From JBBROS01 sp038229135 (GTDB lineage: Bacteria; Pseudomonadota; Alphaproteobacteria; Acetobacterales; Acetobacteraceae): a DNA stretch of 64,000 nucleotides. The stretch is from NCBI GenBank assembly GCA_038229135.1, contig JBBROS010000014.1, forward strand, positions 23,925 through 87,924. Reading direction: 5' to 3'. The position numbers and the translations under genes are program-made. This document shows positions 1 through 9,524 of this stretch, piece after piece (positions within the stretch are counted from its first letter, which is position 1; each line of letters begins with the position of its first letter). The notes under the pieces are model-generated. The model was not told the DNA's origin, did no database searches, and saw only the letters and a program-made list of their open reading frames with translations.

Positions 1-189
1 TGCGGGACCATTGTGATTAGTCGAATCCGGTGTCTGCCGCGTTAAGGCCGATGCACGCCGCGCCGTGCGCAAGGCCCGCCCGATACGGAGTCGCAATCTA
101 GGCGGAAAGTCGTTAAGACCATCGTCATGAACTCGCACAATGGCCCACGGGGCCACGGCCGCGCGTCCGCCTCTGTCACGAGGACGATG

Positions 190-1536
190 ATGTCCAGATT
201 GTTCGGCCGACATGTCGCTCCGGAGATGGTTGCCTTGCTGGCCGTCGAGCTCGGGCTCAGCTTCATCCTGTCGTATCTGGTCCTGTCCCCGTCGGACGGC
301 GCGCCGGGCGGCAGTGCGTTGTCGGCGGCCAACACGGCGGCGGTCGTGGCAGTCTCGGTCGGGCTGATGTCGTTCATGCTCGGCTTGTATCGGCCGGTGC
401 TGTTCCTCAAGACACGGTCGTTGTTCCTGAGCACGGCGCTTGGCGGCCTGTTGGCGTTCCCGGTCGCCTATCTCGCCATGGCGGCTCTGGACGTGCATCC
501 GGCGGCGATGTCGTGGCACGACACAACCTGGCCGCTCAAGATGCTCGTGCTGTGGATCGGGGGGCTGTTCGCGGTGCGGCTCTCGTTCCTGGTCGCGGTG
601 CGGCTGAAGCTGTTCGTGCGGCGGATCGCGGTGCTCGACGCGCGCTCGGCGGTCGCGGGCGCCGTGGGTGCAGTGCGGGCCGAACATGCCGGATTTTTCG
701 AGGTGATGCCGGCGGCCGGGGGGTCCGAAATCCTCGCCCCGATGGCTCTTGCGGCCGGGCGGGTGCGGATCGGTCTGCTGTCGCGCGAGGCGCTGGACCG
801 GATGCCGGCCGACGAGCACCGGTCCTACGAGGCAGCCGGGGTCGAGCTGCAGACGGAATCCGAATTCTGGGAACGCAACCTGAAGCGTGTGGACATCGAC
901 CACCTGACGCCCGGGTGGCTCGCGGCGCTCGATGAGCGGAAGCTGGGCTGGTTGCAGGCGGCGATCAACCGCGGTGGGGACATCGGGATCAGCCTGGCGC
1001 TGCTGGTGTTCACCTTGCCGCTGATGGTGCTGGTGGCCGTGCTCGTGCGGCTCGACAGCCCGGGGCCGGCGCTCTACCGGCAGGAGCGCGTGGGACTGGG
1101 CGGGCGGCCGTTCACGTTGTTGAAATTCCGCAGCATGAACTGCAACGCCGAAGCCCGCGGCCCGGCCTGGGCGCAGCAGCGGGACCCGCGGGTGACGCGG
1201 ATCGGCTCGTTCATGCGCCGCACGCGGATCGACGAGTTGCCGCAGCTGATCAACGTGCTGCGCGGGCAGATGAGCTTCATCGGTCCGCGTCCGGAGCGGC
1301 CGCACTTCGTGGAACAACTGGCCGAGGCCATCCCGTATTACCGGGAGCGGGCGCGGGTGAAGCCCGGCCTGACCGGCTGGGCGCAGGTGAACTACCCCTA
1401 CGGTGCGTCCGTGGAGGATGCGCGCGCGAAGCTGTCGTACGACCTTTACTATGTGCGCTACCGGAGCGTCGTGCTCGACCTGTCGATCCTGTTTGCGACG
1501 GTGCGGGTGATCCTGTTCCAGGAAGGGGCGCGATAA
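190..1536 (+). CDS. Exopolysaccharide sugar transferase (polyprenyl glycosylphosphotransferase, PEP-CTERM-associated type)
   Basis: This gene should transfer a sugar-1-phosphate to undecaprenyl phosphate at the inner membrane, the first step of exopolysaccharide repeat-unit assembly. The N-terminal half holds about four hydrophobic segments and a CoA-binding-like domain. A fifth hydrophobic segment (ISLALLVFTLPLMVLVAVLV) precedes the catalytic bac_transf domain, with SPGPALYRQERVGLGGRPF, KFRSMN, RIDELPQLINVLRGQMSFIGPRPE and KPGLTGWAQVNYPYGAS. The family resembles the sugar transferases that accompany exosortase loci. I chose the ATG at 190 because GAGG lies 6 bases upstream and homologues start with a short M-x-R-L-F segment. 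In-frame ATGs also exist at 127 and 187. It is followed 43 bases later by prsK, the usual order in such loci. Function is sound; the sugar is unknown. Confidence 0.9.
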   Translation: MSRLFGRHVAPEMVALLAVELGLSFILSYLVLSPSDGAPGGSALSAANTAAVVAVSVGLMSFMLGLYRPVLFLKTRSLFLSTALGGLLAFPVAYLAMAALDVHPAAMSWHDTTWPLKMLVLWIGGLFAVRLSFLVAVRLKLFVRRIAVLDARSAVAGAVGAVRAEHAGFFEVMPAAGGSEILAPMALAAGRVRIGLLSREALDRMPADEHRSYEAAGVELQTESEFWERNLKRVDIDHLTPGWLAALDERKLGWLQAAINRGGDIGISLALLVFTLPLMVLVAVLVRLDSPGPALYRQERVGLGGRPFTLLKFRSMNCNAEARGPAWAQQRDPRVTRIGSFMRRTRIDELPQLINVLRGQMSFIGPRPERPHFVEQLAEAIPYYRERARVKPGLTGWAQVNYPYGASVEDARAKLSYDLYYVRYRSVVLDLSILFATVRVILFQEGAR

Positions 1537-1579
1537 GCGCCCTCGAAACCGTTCACGGACCACGGCGGAGCTGGCCGGC

Positions 1580-3667
1580 ATGACCGGCTCGGCCATGATC
1601 CTGGGCCTGTGCGCCGCGACGTACGCGGCGATGGGCTTGTCGATCCCGCTGCGCGGGCGGGCCGTGTCGCAGCTATTGCTTGCGGCGTGCTGCCTGGTCA
1701 CGGCTGGCTGGGCGGTGCAAGGGTTGCTCGGCGGATCGACCCAGGTGAACACGCCGGCCGACCTGGCCCGGGCGCTCGCGCTCTACGGTCTGCTGCTCTT
1801 CTTCTACCTCGATGCGCGGCTGGGCCCGCCGCGGCATGCGCTCGGCTTCGTCGTGATGGGCCTCGGCGCCGGGGCGGCGGGGGTGGCGAGTTTCACCATG
1901 CCCTGGATCGACGTCGGCGGCCTGTTGCCGATCGGCATCCTGGCGCGGCTCGCGCTGGCCGTCACGGAGCTGCTGCTGATCGAGAACCTCTACCTCAACC
2001 TGCCGCAGCACGCGCGTTGGCACGTGGCGCTCCCGGCGGTGGCGCTGGGTGGGCTCGCGTGCTTCGACATCCTGCTATGCGCCGACCTCGTGCTGTTCCA
2101 CCACGCGTCGAGCGTGCTCGGGGGCGCGCGGGGGGTCGCGTTGCTGATCGTGGCGCCGCTGCTATGGGTGGCGGCCGAGCGGGGGCGGCGGTGGAAGGGG
2201 CAGCTGCGGCTGTCGCGCGACGCCGTGTTCCACAGCGCCACCCTCGTCCTGAGCGGGAGCGTGCTGTTGGCGCTGGGTGCGGCCGGCGAAGCGTTCCGGT
2301 TCATCAGCGGGGATTGGGGGTGGCTCGCCGAGGTGAGCCTGGCCTTCGCCGCGCTGATGGGGGTGGGCGTGATGCTCACCTCGGGCTCGCTGCGGTCGCG
2401 GTTCCAGCGGCTGGTGGTGGACCATTTCTTCGCCGAGCGATACGACTACCGGCGGCAGTGGCTGGCCTGCATCCGCACCCTCGCGGGCGAGGACGAGTTT
2501 GGCCCGGCGGCGCTGCCCACGCGCGCGGTGCGGACGATCGCCTCCGTGGTGGACAGCCCGGCCGGTGCCCTGTTCCTGCGGGACCCGGACGGCGTCGCCT
2601 ATCGCTGGGCGGGCTCGTGGAACATGCCAGCGGCGGATGCCGTGGGAGCTGGCCACCCGATCGTGACGGCCGTGCGGGACGGCACGTGGGTGGCGTCGCT
2701 CGAGGGGCCGGGGGCGGGGAGCCTGCGGGACGGGCCGATCGCGGCGCTCGGGCCCGTGTGGCTTGCGGTGCCGCTTCCTGGTTCGGCAGGGCGCGGGGCG
2801 GGGCGGGGCGTGGCCGGGCTGCCGGCAGGCATCGTCGTGCTCGCGCCGCCGCGGGCGAGCTTCGACCTCGAGCAGGAGGTTTATGACCTGCTGCGGACGG
2901 TGGGGCGCGAGGTCGCGACGTATCTGGCCGAGCAGCGTGCCACGCAGACGCTGCTGCAGACGCGGCAGCTCCACGATTACGGCAGACGATTTGCGTTCGT
3001 GGCCCACGACATCAAGAATGTATCAAGCCAACTCGGCCTATTGCTGAGCAACGCCGAGCATCACATCGCCAACCCCGAGTTCCAGAAGGACATGATCGAG
3101 ACCGTGCGCGCATCGGTATCCAAGATCACGAACCTGCTCGCCCGGCTGGAGCAGCCGGTGGCGGACCAGGCGCCGGCCGCGCTTTCGCCCGTGCCGCAGC
3201 TGGACGCGCTGGTGGCGACCTATGGCAGGGTGCGCCGGGCCGACGTGCGGCTGGAGGATGACGGCTCCACGGGAACGATTGCGATGGGAGCTGAGCCGTT
3301 CGAGACGGCGGTGACGCACCTGGTCAACAACGCGGTGGAGGCGGCGGCCGGAGCGCCGGTGGTGGTGCGGGTGCGGCACGAGGCGAGCCAGGTGGTGGTG
3401 GAGGTGGTGGACACGGGCCCCGGCATGAGCGCCGAGTTCGTGCGGGACCGGTTGTTCAAGCCGTTCGAGACGAGCAAGGCCGGGGGCAGCGGTATCGGCG
3501 CCTACCAGGCCAGGGAGCTGGCGCGCGAGGCCGGGGGGGACCTGGTGGTGGAGTCCGTGCCCGGGCGCGGGACGACGATGCGACTGATGCTGCCGCGGAC
3601 GGACCGGCCTGTGTATGATGGCGCGGCCGAGCCGGTTGCGGGCAACGGCTTGGAGGTGGCGGCGTGA
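1580..3667 (+). CDS. prsK: PEP-CTERM system sensor histidine kinase PrsK
   Basis: Membrane sensor kinase of 695 residues. The first ~280 residues form eight or more hydrophobic segments. A GAF-like region follows (about 300-450), then a dimerisation/phosphoacceptor helix with the likely phosphorylated histidine at residue 476 in FVAHDIKN. The HATPase domain shows an N box (LVNNAVEAA), G1 (DTGPGMS), an F box (LFKPFETSKAGGSGIG) and a final G-rich loop (GRGTTMRL). This architecture and the position beside prsR match the PrsK/PrsR pair that controls exopolysaccharide and PEP-CTERM proteins in exosortase-carrying bacteria. The 3' end overlaps prsR by 4 bases (GTGA), so the two are translationally coupled. 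The signal it senses is not evident from the sequence. Confidence 0.92.
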   Translation: MTGSAMILGLCAATYAAMGLSIPLRGRAVSQLLLAACCLVTAGWAVQGLLGGSTQVNTPADLARALALYGLLLFFYLDARLGPPRHALGFVVMGLGAGAAGVASFTMPWIDVGGLLPIGILARLALAVTELLLIENLYLNLPQHARWHVALPAVALGGLACFDILLCADLVLFHHASSVLGGARGVALLIVAPLLWVAAERGRRWKGQLRLSRDAVFHSATLVLSGSVLLALGAAGEAFRFISGDWGWLAEVSLAFAALMGVGVMLTSGSLRSRFQRLVVDHFFAERYDYRRQWLACIRTLAGEDEFGPAALPTRAVRTIASVVDSPAGALFLRDPDGVAYRWAGSWNMPAADAVGAGHPIVTAVRDGTWVASLEGPGAGSLRDGPIAALGPVWLAVPLPGSAGRGAGRGVAGLPAGIVVLAPPRASFDLEQEVYDLLRTVGREVATYLAEQRATQTLLQTRQLHDYGRRFAFVAHDIKNVSSQLGLLLSNAEHHIANPEFQKDMIETVRASVSKITNLLARLEQPVADQAPAALSPVPQLDALVATYGRVRRADVRLEDDGSTGTIAMGAEPFETAVTHLVNNAVEAAAGAPVVVRVRHEASQVVVEVVDTGPGMSAEFVRDRLFKPFETSKAGGSGIGAYQARELAREAGGDLVVESVPGRGTTMRLMLPRTDRPVYDGAAEPVAGNGLEVAA

Positions 3668-5118
3668 CCAAGCCGAAGCTGCTGATCATCGAGGACGATC
3701 TGGGCCTGTGCAGCCAGTATCGCTGGGCGTTTCCCACGTTCGAGGTGCTGTTCGCGCACGACCGGCCGCAGGCGCTCGCGATCGGGACGCGGGAGCGGCC
3801 GAAGCTCGCCATCATGGACCTCGGCCTGCCGCCCGACCCGGACGGGGTGAGCGAGGGGTTCGCGACGCTGGACGGGCTGCTGAAGTCCGCGCCCGAGACG
3901 AAGGTGATCGTGGCGACCAGCCATGCGGACAAGACGCACGCGCTGCGGGCGATCCGTGCGGGCGCGTATGATTTTTGCGAGAAGCCGATCGACATCCAGG
4001 TGCTCGGCATGATCGCCGATCGCGGGCTGCGGCTGGCGGAGCTCGAGGCGGAGAACCGTCGTCTGTCCGAGACGGGCGCGGCCTCGCCGATCAAGCGGAT
4101 CATCACCGCCAATGACGGGATGCTGAAGGTCTGCCGGGACGTGGAGAAGCTGGCCGGCGCCAACGTGACGGTGCTGCTGCTGGGCGAGAGCGGCACGGGC
4201 AAGGAGGCGCTGGCCCGGGCGCTGCACGACCTGGGGCCGCGGGCCAAGCAGCCGTTCGTCGCGATCAACTGCGGCGCGATCCCCGAGAACCTGCTGGAGA
4301 GCGAGTTGTTCGGCTACGAGCGGGGCGCGTTCACCGGGGCGGTGAAGCAGACGCCGGGGCGGATCGAGACGGCGCACAAGGGCACGCTGTTCCTCGACGA
4401 GATCGGGGACCTGCCGCACCAGCTGCAGGTGAAGCTGCTGCGGTTCCTGCAGGACCAGCGGGTGGAGCGCATCGGGGGCCGGACGCCGATCCAGGTGGAC
4501 GTGCGGGTGGTGTCGGCCACGAACCAGAAACTTTCGTCGCAGGTGGATTCGGGGCATTTCCGGTCGGACCTGTTCTATCGGCTGAACTCCATCACCCTCG
4601 TCGTGCCGCCGCTGCGGGAGCGGGCGGGGGACGCGGTGCTGTTGTCGCGGTATTTCCTGGCCATGTTCAACAAGGAATTCGCGCGGTCGATCAAGGGGTT
4701 GTCCGACGATGCGGTCGCGGCGCTGTCGGCGCACGGTTGGCCGGGCAACGTGCGGGAGCTCGAGAATCGCATGAAGCGTGCGGTGGTGATGAGCGAGGGC
4801 AAGCTGATCACGGCAGCCGACCTCGAGCTGGCCGTGGTGGACGACCTCACGCTTTATGACTTGCGGGCGGCGCGGGCGCGGGTAGAGCGGGACATGGTGC
4901 AGCGGGCTTTGGCGCGAAGCAGCGGACGGTTGGCGGCGGCGGCGCGGCTGCTGGGCATCAGCCGGCCGACGCTGTATTCTCTGCTCGAGACGCACGGGCT
5001 GACGGCGGAGGTGGCCGACCCGGGGTTGGATGCAGGGGAGGCCGCGCCCGAGTTCGACGCGGACGGGCATGGCGGGGCGAAGAACAGAACCTCGAAGACG
5101 GAAAGCGTGGGCGAATGA
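3664..5118 (+). CDS. prsR: Sigma-54-dependent response regulator PrsR
   Basis: NtrC-type activator of 484 residues. The receiver domain covers residues 1-125, with the phosphorylatable Asp at residue 52 (IMDLGLP). The AAA+ domain has Walker A GESGTGKE from residue 174 and the sigma-54-contacting GAFTGA loop at 221-226, followed by FLDEIGDLP. A Fis-type helix-turn-helix lies near the C terminus (AAAARLLGISRPTLYSLLE). It starts with GTG overlapping the prsK stop. In known systems PrsR activates sigma-54 promoters of PEP-CTERM genes; this is family knowledge. I could not find a clean -24/-12 promoter in the two PEP-CTERM upstream regions in the window. It overlaps prsT by 4 bases (ATGA), so the three regulatory genes form one transcript. 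Confidence 0.93.
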   Translation: MTKPKLLIIEDDLGLCSQYRWAFPTFEVLFAHDRPQALAIGTRERPKLAIMDLGLPPDPDGVSEGFATLDGLLKSAPETKVIVATSHADKTHALRAIRAGAYDFCEKPIDIQVLGMIADRGLRLAELEAENRRLSETGAASPIKRIITANDGMLKVCRDVEKLAGANVTVLLLGESGTGKEALARALHDLGPRAKQPFVAINCGAIPENLLESELFGYERGAFTGAVKQTPGRIETAHKGTLFLDEIGDLPHQLQVKLLRFLQDQRVERIGGRTPIQVDVRVVSATNQKLSSQVDSGHFRSDLFYRLNSITLVVPPLRERAGDAVLLSRYFLAMFNKEFARSIKGLSDDAVAALSAHGWPGNVRELENRMKRAVVMSEGKLITAADLELAVVDDLTLYDLRAARARVERDMVQRALARSSGRLAAAARLLGISRPTLYSLLETHGLTAEVADPGLDAGEAAPEFDADGHGGAKNRTSKTESVGE

Positions 5119-7895
5119 AGAAGAACCAGATCCTTGCAATCGCCGGCGTGGCTGCGCTGGGAGTTGTGGCCATGGCCGGGGGCGGCTGGTACGTGTTCCT
5201 CCGGAAGGCGGACCCGATGACGCGGGGCGAGCAGCTCGCGCAGGCGGGTGACCTGCGAGGCGCGCAGATCGAGTTCCGCAACGCGGTTCGGGCGAACCCG
5301 CAGAACCCGAGCGCACACCTGAAGCTGGCGCAGATCCAGATGGTGCTGAACGACCCGGTGGCGGCCGAGAAGGAGTTCAAGGCGGCGCGGGATCTGGGGG
5401 CGGACCGCTGGGCGGTGCTGCCGCAGCTGTCGCAGGCGTACATGGCGCAGGGCCGGTTCAAGGACGTGCTGATCGAGCTGCCGCCCGAGGGGCCGACGCC
5501 GGAGGTTGCAGCCAAGAACCTCATGCTGCGCAGCATGGCGCAGGTTGCGGCCAACGACGTGCCGGCCGCGACCGCGAGCCTGTCGGAGGCCGAGCGTGTG
5601 GCGCCGGGCAACAACGAGGTGCTGCTGACGGCCGCCCGCCTGGCGCTCGCCGCCCGGGATCCGGCCATGGCCGAGACGAAGGTGGACCAGGCTTTGGCCA
5701 AGGAGCCGAACCTGGTGGAGGCGCTGCTGCTGAAGGGCCAGGTGCTCATTGCGCGCGGGGACCCCCAGGGCGCGCTGCTGCAGGCCGACAAGGCGGTGAC
5801 GTCCAGCCCGGCCTCGGCGCCGGCGCGGCTCGACCGGGCGAACCAGCTGATCGGGCTGGGCGAGGACAAGCGGGCGCAGGCGGATGTGGACGCGGTGTTC
5901 GCGACGCAGCCGCGCAACGCGGGTGCCACCTACCTGAACGCGGTGCTGATGGTTCGGGCGGGGCGGTATGCGGATGCGGGGGCCGAGCTGCAGAAGCTGG
6001 GGGCTACGGCGCCGCGCTTCCCACGGTCGCTCTACTTCCAGGCGCTGGCGGCGGCGAACCAGGGCCAGAACGAGATGGCACTGGAATTCGCGAACCGGTA
6101 CGTGAACCGCGCGCCGAGCGATGCGGACGGGATCCGCCTGCTGGCCCGGACCGAGATGGCGGCGACGCGGCCCGAGCGGGCGATCACGGTGCTGACGAAG
6201 GCGATCGGCAACGGCATGAACGACGTGCAGACGCTCGACCTGCTGGGCCGGGCGTATGCGGCGGCGGGGCGGCCATCGGAGGCGGTGCAATCGTTCCAGA
6301 AGGCGCTCGCCGCGGCGCCGGACGACCCGCAGGTGCTGGCGCATCTCGCGTCGTCGCAGATGCAGCAGGGCGACAGCGCGAGTGCGGCCAAGAGCCTCGA
6401 GCGTTCGGTGCAGCTGCAGCCGGAGCAGTCCAATGCCGGCGAGGCGCTGGTGGCGGCGGCGCTGAGCGCGGGAGACCTGGACAAGGCCGAGGCTGCGCTG
6501 CAGCGGCTACGGGCGCAGGCGGGCGACACGGAGACGGTAGGCGTGCTGGCCGGCATGGTCCGGCTTGGGCGGCTCGACCTCGATGGTGGGCGGGCGGCGT
6601 TCGCGGACACGTTGCGGCGGTTCCCGGACTCGGCGACCGCCAAGCTGAACCTGGCCAAGGTGCTGCTGCTGCAGGGGCGCCGGGCCGAGGGCGAGGTCTT
6701 GCTGGGCGAGATCCTGGCCAAGGACCGCGCCAACCTGCAGGCGATGAACACGCTTCTGCAGATGCAGATCTCGGGCGGCAAGTTCTCGGACGCGATCCAG
6801 ATCGTGGAGGCTGCACGCGCGGCGGCGCCGACGAACAAGGCGCTGACGGCAACGCTGGCCGACATCATCGTGCGCTCCGGAGACGCGCGGCGGGCCGTGG
6901 CGATGCTGCTTGCGCTGAAGAACGCGGGCGACACGACCCCGGTGATCCTGGGTGCGCTGGGCCGGGCGCAGGCGGCGGCGGGGCTGACGGAGGACGCGAA
7001 GACCACCTACCGCGAAATCCTGACGGCGACGCCCAACGACCTGAACGCGCGGCAGGCGCAGGTCGAGCTGCTGCTGCGCAACAAGGAGACGGACGCGGCC
7101 CGGGCCTCGCTGACCGAGGCGCTCGTGACGTCGTCTGGCAACATCGGGATCATGTCGTCGCTGGTGTCGCTCGAGACGCAGACGAAGGGGCTCGATGCCG
7201 GGCTCAAGTTGGCTGACGATCTGCGCAAGACGCCGGGCAACCTGCCGAACTCGGTCGTGCTGAAGGGCGACCTGCTGATGCAGGCCAAGCGCTACAACGA
7301 TGCGGCGGCGGCGTTCGGCGAGGAGTACAAGCTGCAGCGCACGGGGCCGCTCGCGATCCGTCTGGCGAATGCGGAGACGACGGCGGGCCGGGACCCGGCG
7401 GCGAGCAAGGTGCTGCAGGAGTGGCTGGCGCAGGAGCCCGGCGACATCGACGCGATGCAGCTGCTGTCCTTGCTGGACATCAAGGCCAAGCGCTACCCGG
7501 AGGCCGAGAAGAGCCTGATGGCGGTGCTGCAGACGCGCCCCGGTGACACGGTGGCGCTGAACAACATGGCCTGGCTGCTCCAGCTGCGCAACGATCCCCG
7601 GGCGCGGCAGATGGCTCAGCGAGCCTACCTGCAGGCGCCGACGGCAGAGACGGCGGACACGCTCGGCTGGATCATGGCAAAGTCGGGCGATGCCAAGGCG
7701 GCGGTGCCGCTGCTGCAGCAGGCAGCGACGCAGCGGGCCGAGGACATGTCGGTGCAATATCACCTCGCATACGCGTTGAACGAGGCGGGGCAGAAGGACG
7801 ATGCGGTGAAGATCCTGCAGCGTGCCGTGGCCGCCGGCGACTTCGACGAGAAGGCGGACGCGCGCAAGCTGTTGGACGGGCTGCAGAAAAAATAG
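5115..7895 (+). CDS. prsT: PEP-CTERM system TPR-repeat protein PrsT
   Basis: A 926-residue protein made almost wholly of tetratricopeptide-like repeats (recurring A-x3-G-x5-A patterns such as LLGRAYAAAGRPSEAVQSFQKAL). The N terminus is a short basic segment and a hydrophobic helix (residues 7-28), so the repeats should lie in the periplasm. Family members are usually described as lipoproteins, but I see no lipobox cysteine here and the helix is followed by WYVFLRKAD, so a simple membrane anchor is more likely. The size agrees with the family (about 900 residues). It follows prsR with a 4-base overlap and is 11 bases before a glycosyltransferase, consistent with a scaffold role in exopolysaccharide assembly or export. 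That role is inferred from context. Confidence 0.9.
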   Translation: MKKNQILAIAGVAALGVVAMAGGGWYVFLRKADPMTRGEQLAQAGDLRGAQIEFRNAVRANPQNPSAHLKLAQIQMVLNDPVAAEKEFKAARDLGADRWAVLPQLSQAYMAQGRFKDVLIELPPEGPTPEVAAKNLMLRSMAQVAANDVPAATASLSEAERVAPGNNEVLLTAARLALAARDPAMAETKVDQALAKEPNLVEALLLKGQVLIARGDPQGALLQADKAVTSSPASAPARLDRANQLIGLGEDKRAQADVDAVFATQPRNAGATYLNAVLMVRAGRYADAGAELQKLGATAPRFPRSLYFQALAAANQGQNEMALEFANRYVNRAPSDADGIRLLARTEMAATRPERAITVLTKAIGNGMNDVQTLDLLGRAYAAAGRPSEAVQSFQKALAAAPDDPQVLAHLASSQMQQGDSASAAKSLERSVQLQPEQSNAGEALVAAALSAGDLDKAEAALQRLRAQAGDTETVGVLAGMVRLGRLDLDGGRAAFADTLRRFPDSATAKLNLAKVLLLQGRRAEGEVLLGEILAKDRANLQAMNTLLQMQISGGKFSDAIQIVEAARAAAPTNKALTATLADIIVRSGDARRAVAMLLALKNAGDTTPVILGALGRAQAAAGLTEDAKTTYREILTATPNDLNARQAQVELLLRNKETDAARASLTEALVTSSGNIGIMSSLVSLETQTKGLDAGLKLADDLRKTPGNLPNSVVLKGDLLMQAKRYNDAAAAFGEEYKLQRTGPLAIRLANAETTAGRDPAASKVLQEWLAQEPGDIDAMQLLSLLDIKAKRYPEAEKSLMAVLQTRPGDTVALNNMAWLLQLRNDPRARQMAQRAYLQAPTAETADTLGWIMAKSGDAKAAVPLLQQAATQRAEDMSVQYHLAYALNEAGQKDDAVKILQRAVAAGDFDEKADARKLLDGLQKK

Positions 7896-7906
7896 AGGGG
7901 AGCGGC

Positions 7907-9097
7907 GTGCGGCTGCTGACGTTCACGACGCTGTATCCGCACGCCGGGCTGCCGAACCAGGGAGTGTTCGTGGAGAACCGGTTGCGCCACCTGGTCGGGA
8001 CCGGGCGGGCGAGCAGCACGGTGCTGGCGCCGGTACCTTGGTTTCCGAGCCGGTCGGCGCGGTTTGGCGCCTGGGCGCGACAGGCGGCCGCACCTCGGGA
8101 GGAGCAGCTTTATGGGCTCCGTGTGTTACACCCGCGCTACCTCGTCGTGCCGCGGATAGGGATGAACGTGGCACCGGCGCTGCTTTACGCGGCCGGGGCG
8201 CGGGCGATCGCGCGGTGGCGGCGGGAGGGCGGCGGGGCCGACCTGATCGACGCCCATTACCTGTATCCCGATGGGGTGGCGGCGGTGGCGCTCGGGCGGC
8301 GGTTCGGGCTGCCCGTGGTGTTGACGGCGCGAGGTTCGGACGTGACACAATTGCCGGACCATGCCGGGCCGCGGGCGATGATCCGATGGGCGATGGCGCG
8401 GGCGGACGCGATGATCTCGGTGAGCGCCGGGCTGAAGCGGGCCATGGTGGCGCTGGGCGCCGAGGCTGGGCGGATCACGGTGCTGCGGAACGGGGTGGAT
8501 CTCGAGGCGTTCCGGCCCCCGCTCGATCGGGAGGCGGCGCGGGCGGCACTTGGGCTCACCGGGCCCACCTTGCTGTCCGTGGGCCACCTGATCCCGCGCA
8601 AGCGGCATGACATGATCGTGGCCGCGCTGCCGCACCTGCCGGGCTGGACGTTGCTGATTGCGGGCGGGGGGCCGGAGCGGGGGCGGATCGAGGCGCAGGC
8701 GATGCGGCTCGGCGTGGCCGACAGGGTGCGGCTGTTGGGCGCGCAGCCGCATGCGGCCTTGCCGGCGGTGTATGGTGCGGCGGACGTGCTGGTGCTGGCG
8801 AGTGCGCGGGAGGGCTGGGCGAACGTGCTGCTCGAATCGATGGCGTGCGGCACCCCGGTCGTAGCGAGCGACATCCCGGGCAACGACGAGGTGGTGCAGC
8901 GCCCCGAGGCCGGGCGCATCATGGGCGCGAACACGCCGGAGGGGGTGGCCGAGGCCGTGCGTGCGCTGTGGGGCGCACCGCCGGCGCGGGAGCGGGTGCG
9001 GGCCTATGCCGAGGGGTTCAGCTGGGACGCCACCAGTGCGGGCCAGATCGCGGTATTCGATGAGGCCGTCGCCCGGCATGTGAGGCAGCCCGCATGA
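7907..9097 (+). CDS. Glycosyltransferase family 4 protein
   Basis: GT-B fold glycosyltransferase of 396 residues. The N-terminal half begins with a typical acceptor-domain start (LLTFTTLYPHAGLPNQGVFVENRL) and carries RGSDVTQLPDHAGPR. The C-terminal donor domain has LLSVGHLIPRKRHD, LLIAGGGPERGRIE and the nucleotide-sugar binding signature EGWANVLLESMACGTPVVASDIPG with its E-x7-E spacing. It starts with GTG after GGGGAG, 11 bases beyond prsT, so it very likely belongs to the exopolysaccharide locus and adds a sugar in the cytoplasm. Donor and acceptor cannot be read from the sequence. Its stop overlaps the next gene by 4 bases. Confidence 0.88.
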   Translation: MRLLTFTTLYPHAGLPNQGVFVENRLRHLVGTGRASSTVLAPVPWFPSRSARFGAWARQAAAPREEQLYGLRVLHPRYLVVPRIGMNVAPALLYAAGARAIARWRREGGGADLIDAHYLYPDGVAAVALGRRFGLPVVLTARGSDVTQLPDHAGPRAMIRWAMARADAMISVSAGLKRAMVALGAEAGRITVLRNGVDLEAFRPPLDREAARAALGLTGPTLLSVGHLIPRKRHDMIVAALPHLPGWTLLIAGGGPERGRIEAQAMRLGVADRVRLLGAQPHAALPAVYGAADVLVLASAREGWANVLLESMACGTPVVASDIPGNDEVVQRPEAGRIMGANTPEGVAEAVRALWGAPPARERVRAYAEGFSWDATSAGQIAVFDEAVARHVRQPA

Positions 9098-9474
9098 CCT
9101 TCGCGCTTTGGACCATCCTCGCGGCCGCGATCCTGCCCCTGCTCTGCACCGGGGCTGCGAAGTATGGCAGCAGCGGCTACAACAATGCGGCGCCCCGGGA
9201 GTGGGAGCAGAGGCTGTCCGGCTGGCAAGCGCGGGCGAACTGGGCACACCGCAACCATTACGAGGCGTTCGGGCCTTATGCGGCCGCCGTTCTCGTCGCG
9301 CATGTCGCCAATGCGCCACAGGAACTTGCGGACCTGCTGGCGGCGGGGTTCATCGTGGCGCGCGTCGCCTACTCGTTCGCGTACGTGTATGACCGGCCGA
9401 CGTTGCGCTCGGCGCTGTGGGCGGCCGGGTTCTTCTGCATGGTTGGGCTGTTTCTGGCCGCACAGTTCGGCTGA
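9094..9474 (+). CDS. MAPEG family membrane protein
   Basis: A 126-residue four-helix membrane protein. Hydrophobic helices lie near residues 2-20, 60-78, 80-98 and 106-124. The segment NHYEAFGPYAAAVLVAH matches the conserved glutathione-binding helix of the MAPEG family (usual form N-x2-E-x-FP/A). Bacterial MAPEG proteins of this size are mostly uncharacterised; eukaryotic relatives handle eicosanoids and glutathione. It starts inside the glycosyltransferase stop (ATGA), so it is co-translated with the exopolysaccharide genes, an unusual partner. The family call is fairly safe and the role is unknown. Confidence 0.75.
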   Translation: MTFALWTILAAAILPLLCTGAAKYGSSGYNNAAPREWEQRLSGWQARANWAHRNHYEAFGPYAAAVLVAHVANAPQELADLLAAGFIVARVAYSFAYVYDRPTLRSALWAAGFFCMVGLFLAAQFG

Positions 9475-9524
9475 AGCGCGGCCGTGCGGTTGTGCCGGGC
9501 CGAGCGAAGGGCAAAGGTGTCAGG

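Noticed and set aside
1..189. Promoter of the exopolysaccharide locus
   Set aside because: No convincing -35/-10 or sigma-54 element was recognised in the short leader; it may begin further upstream, outside the window.
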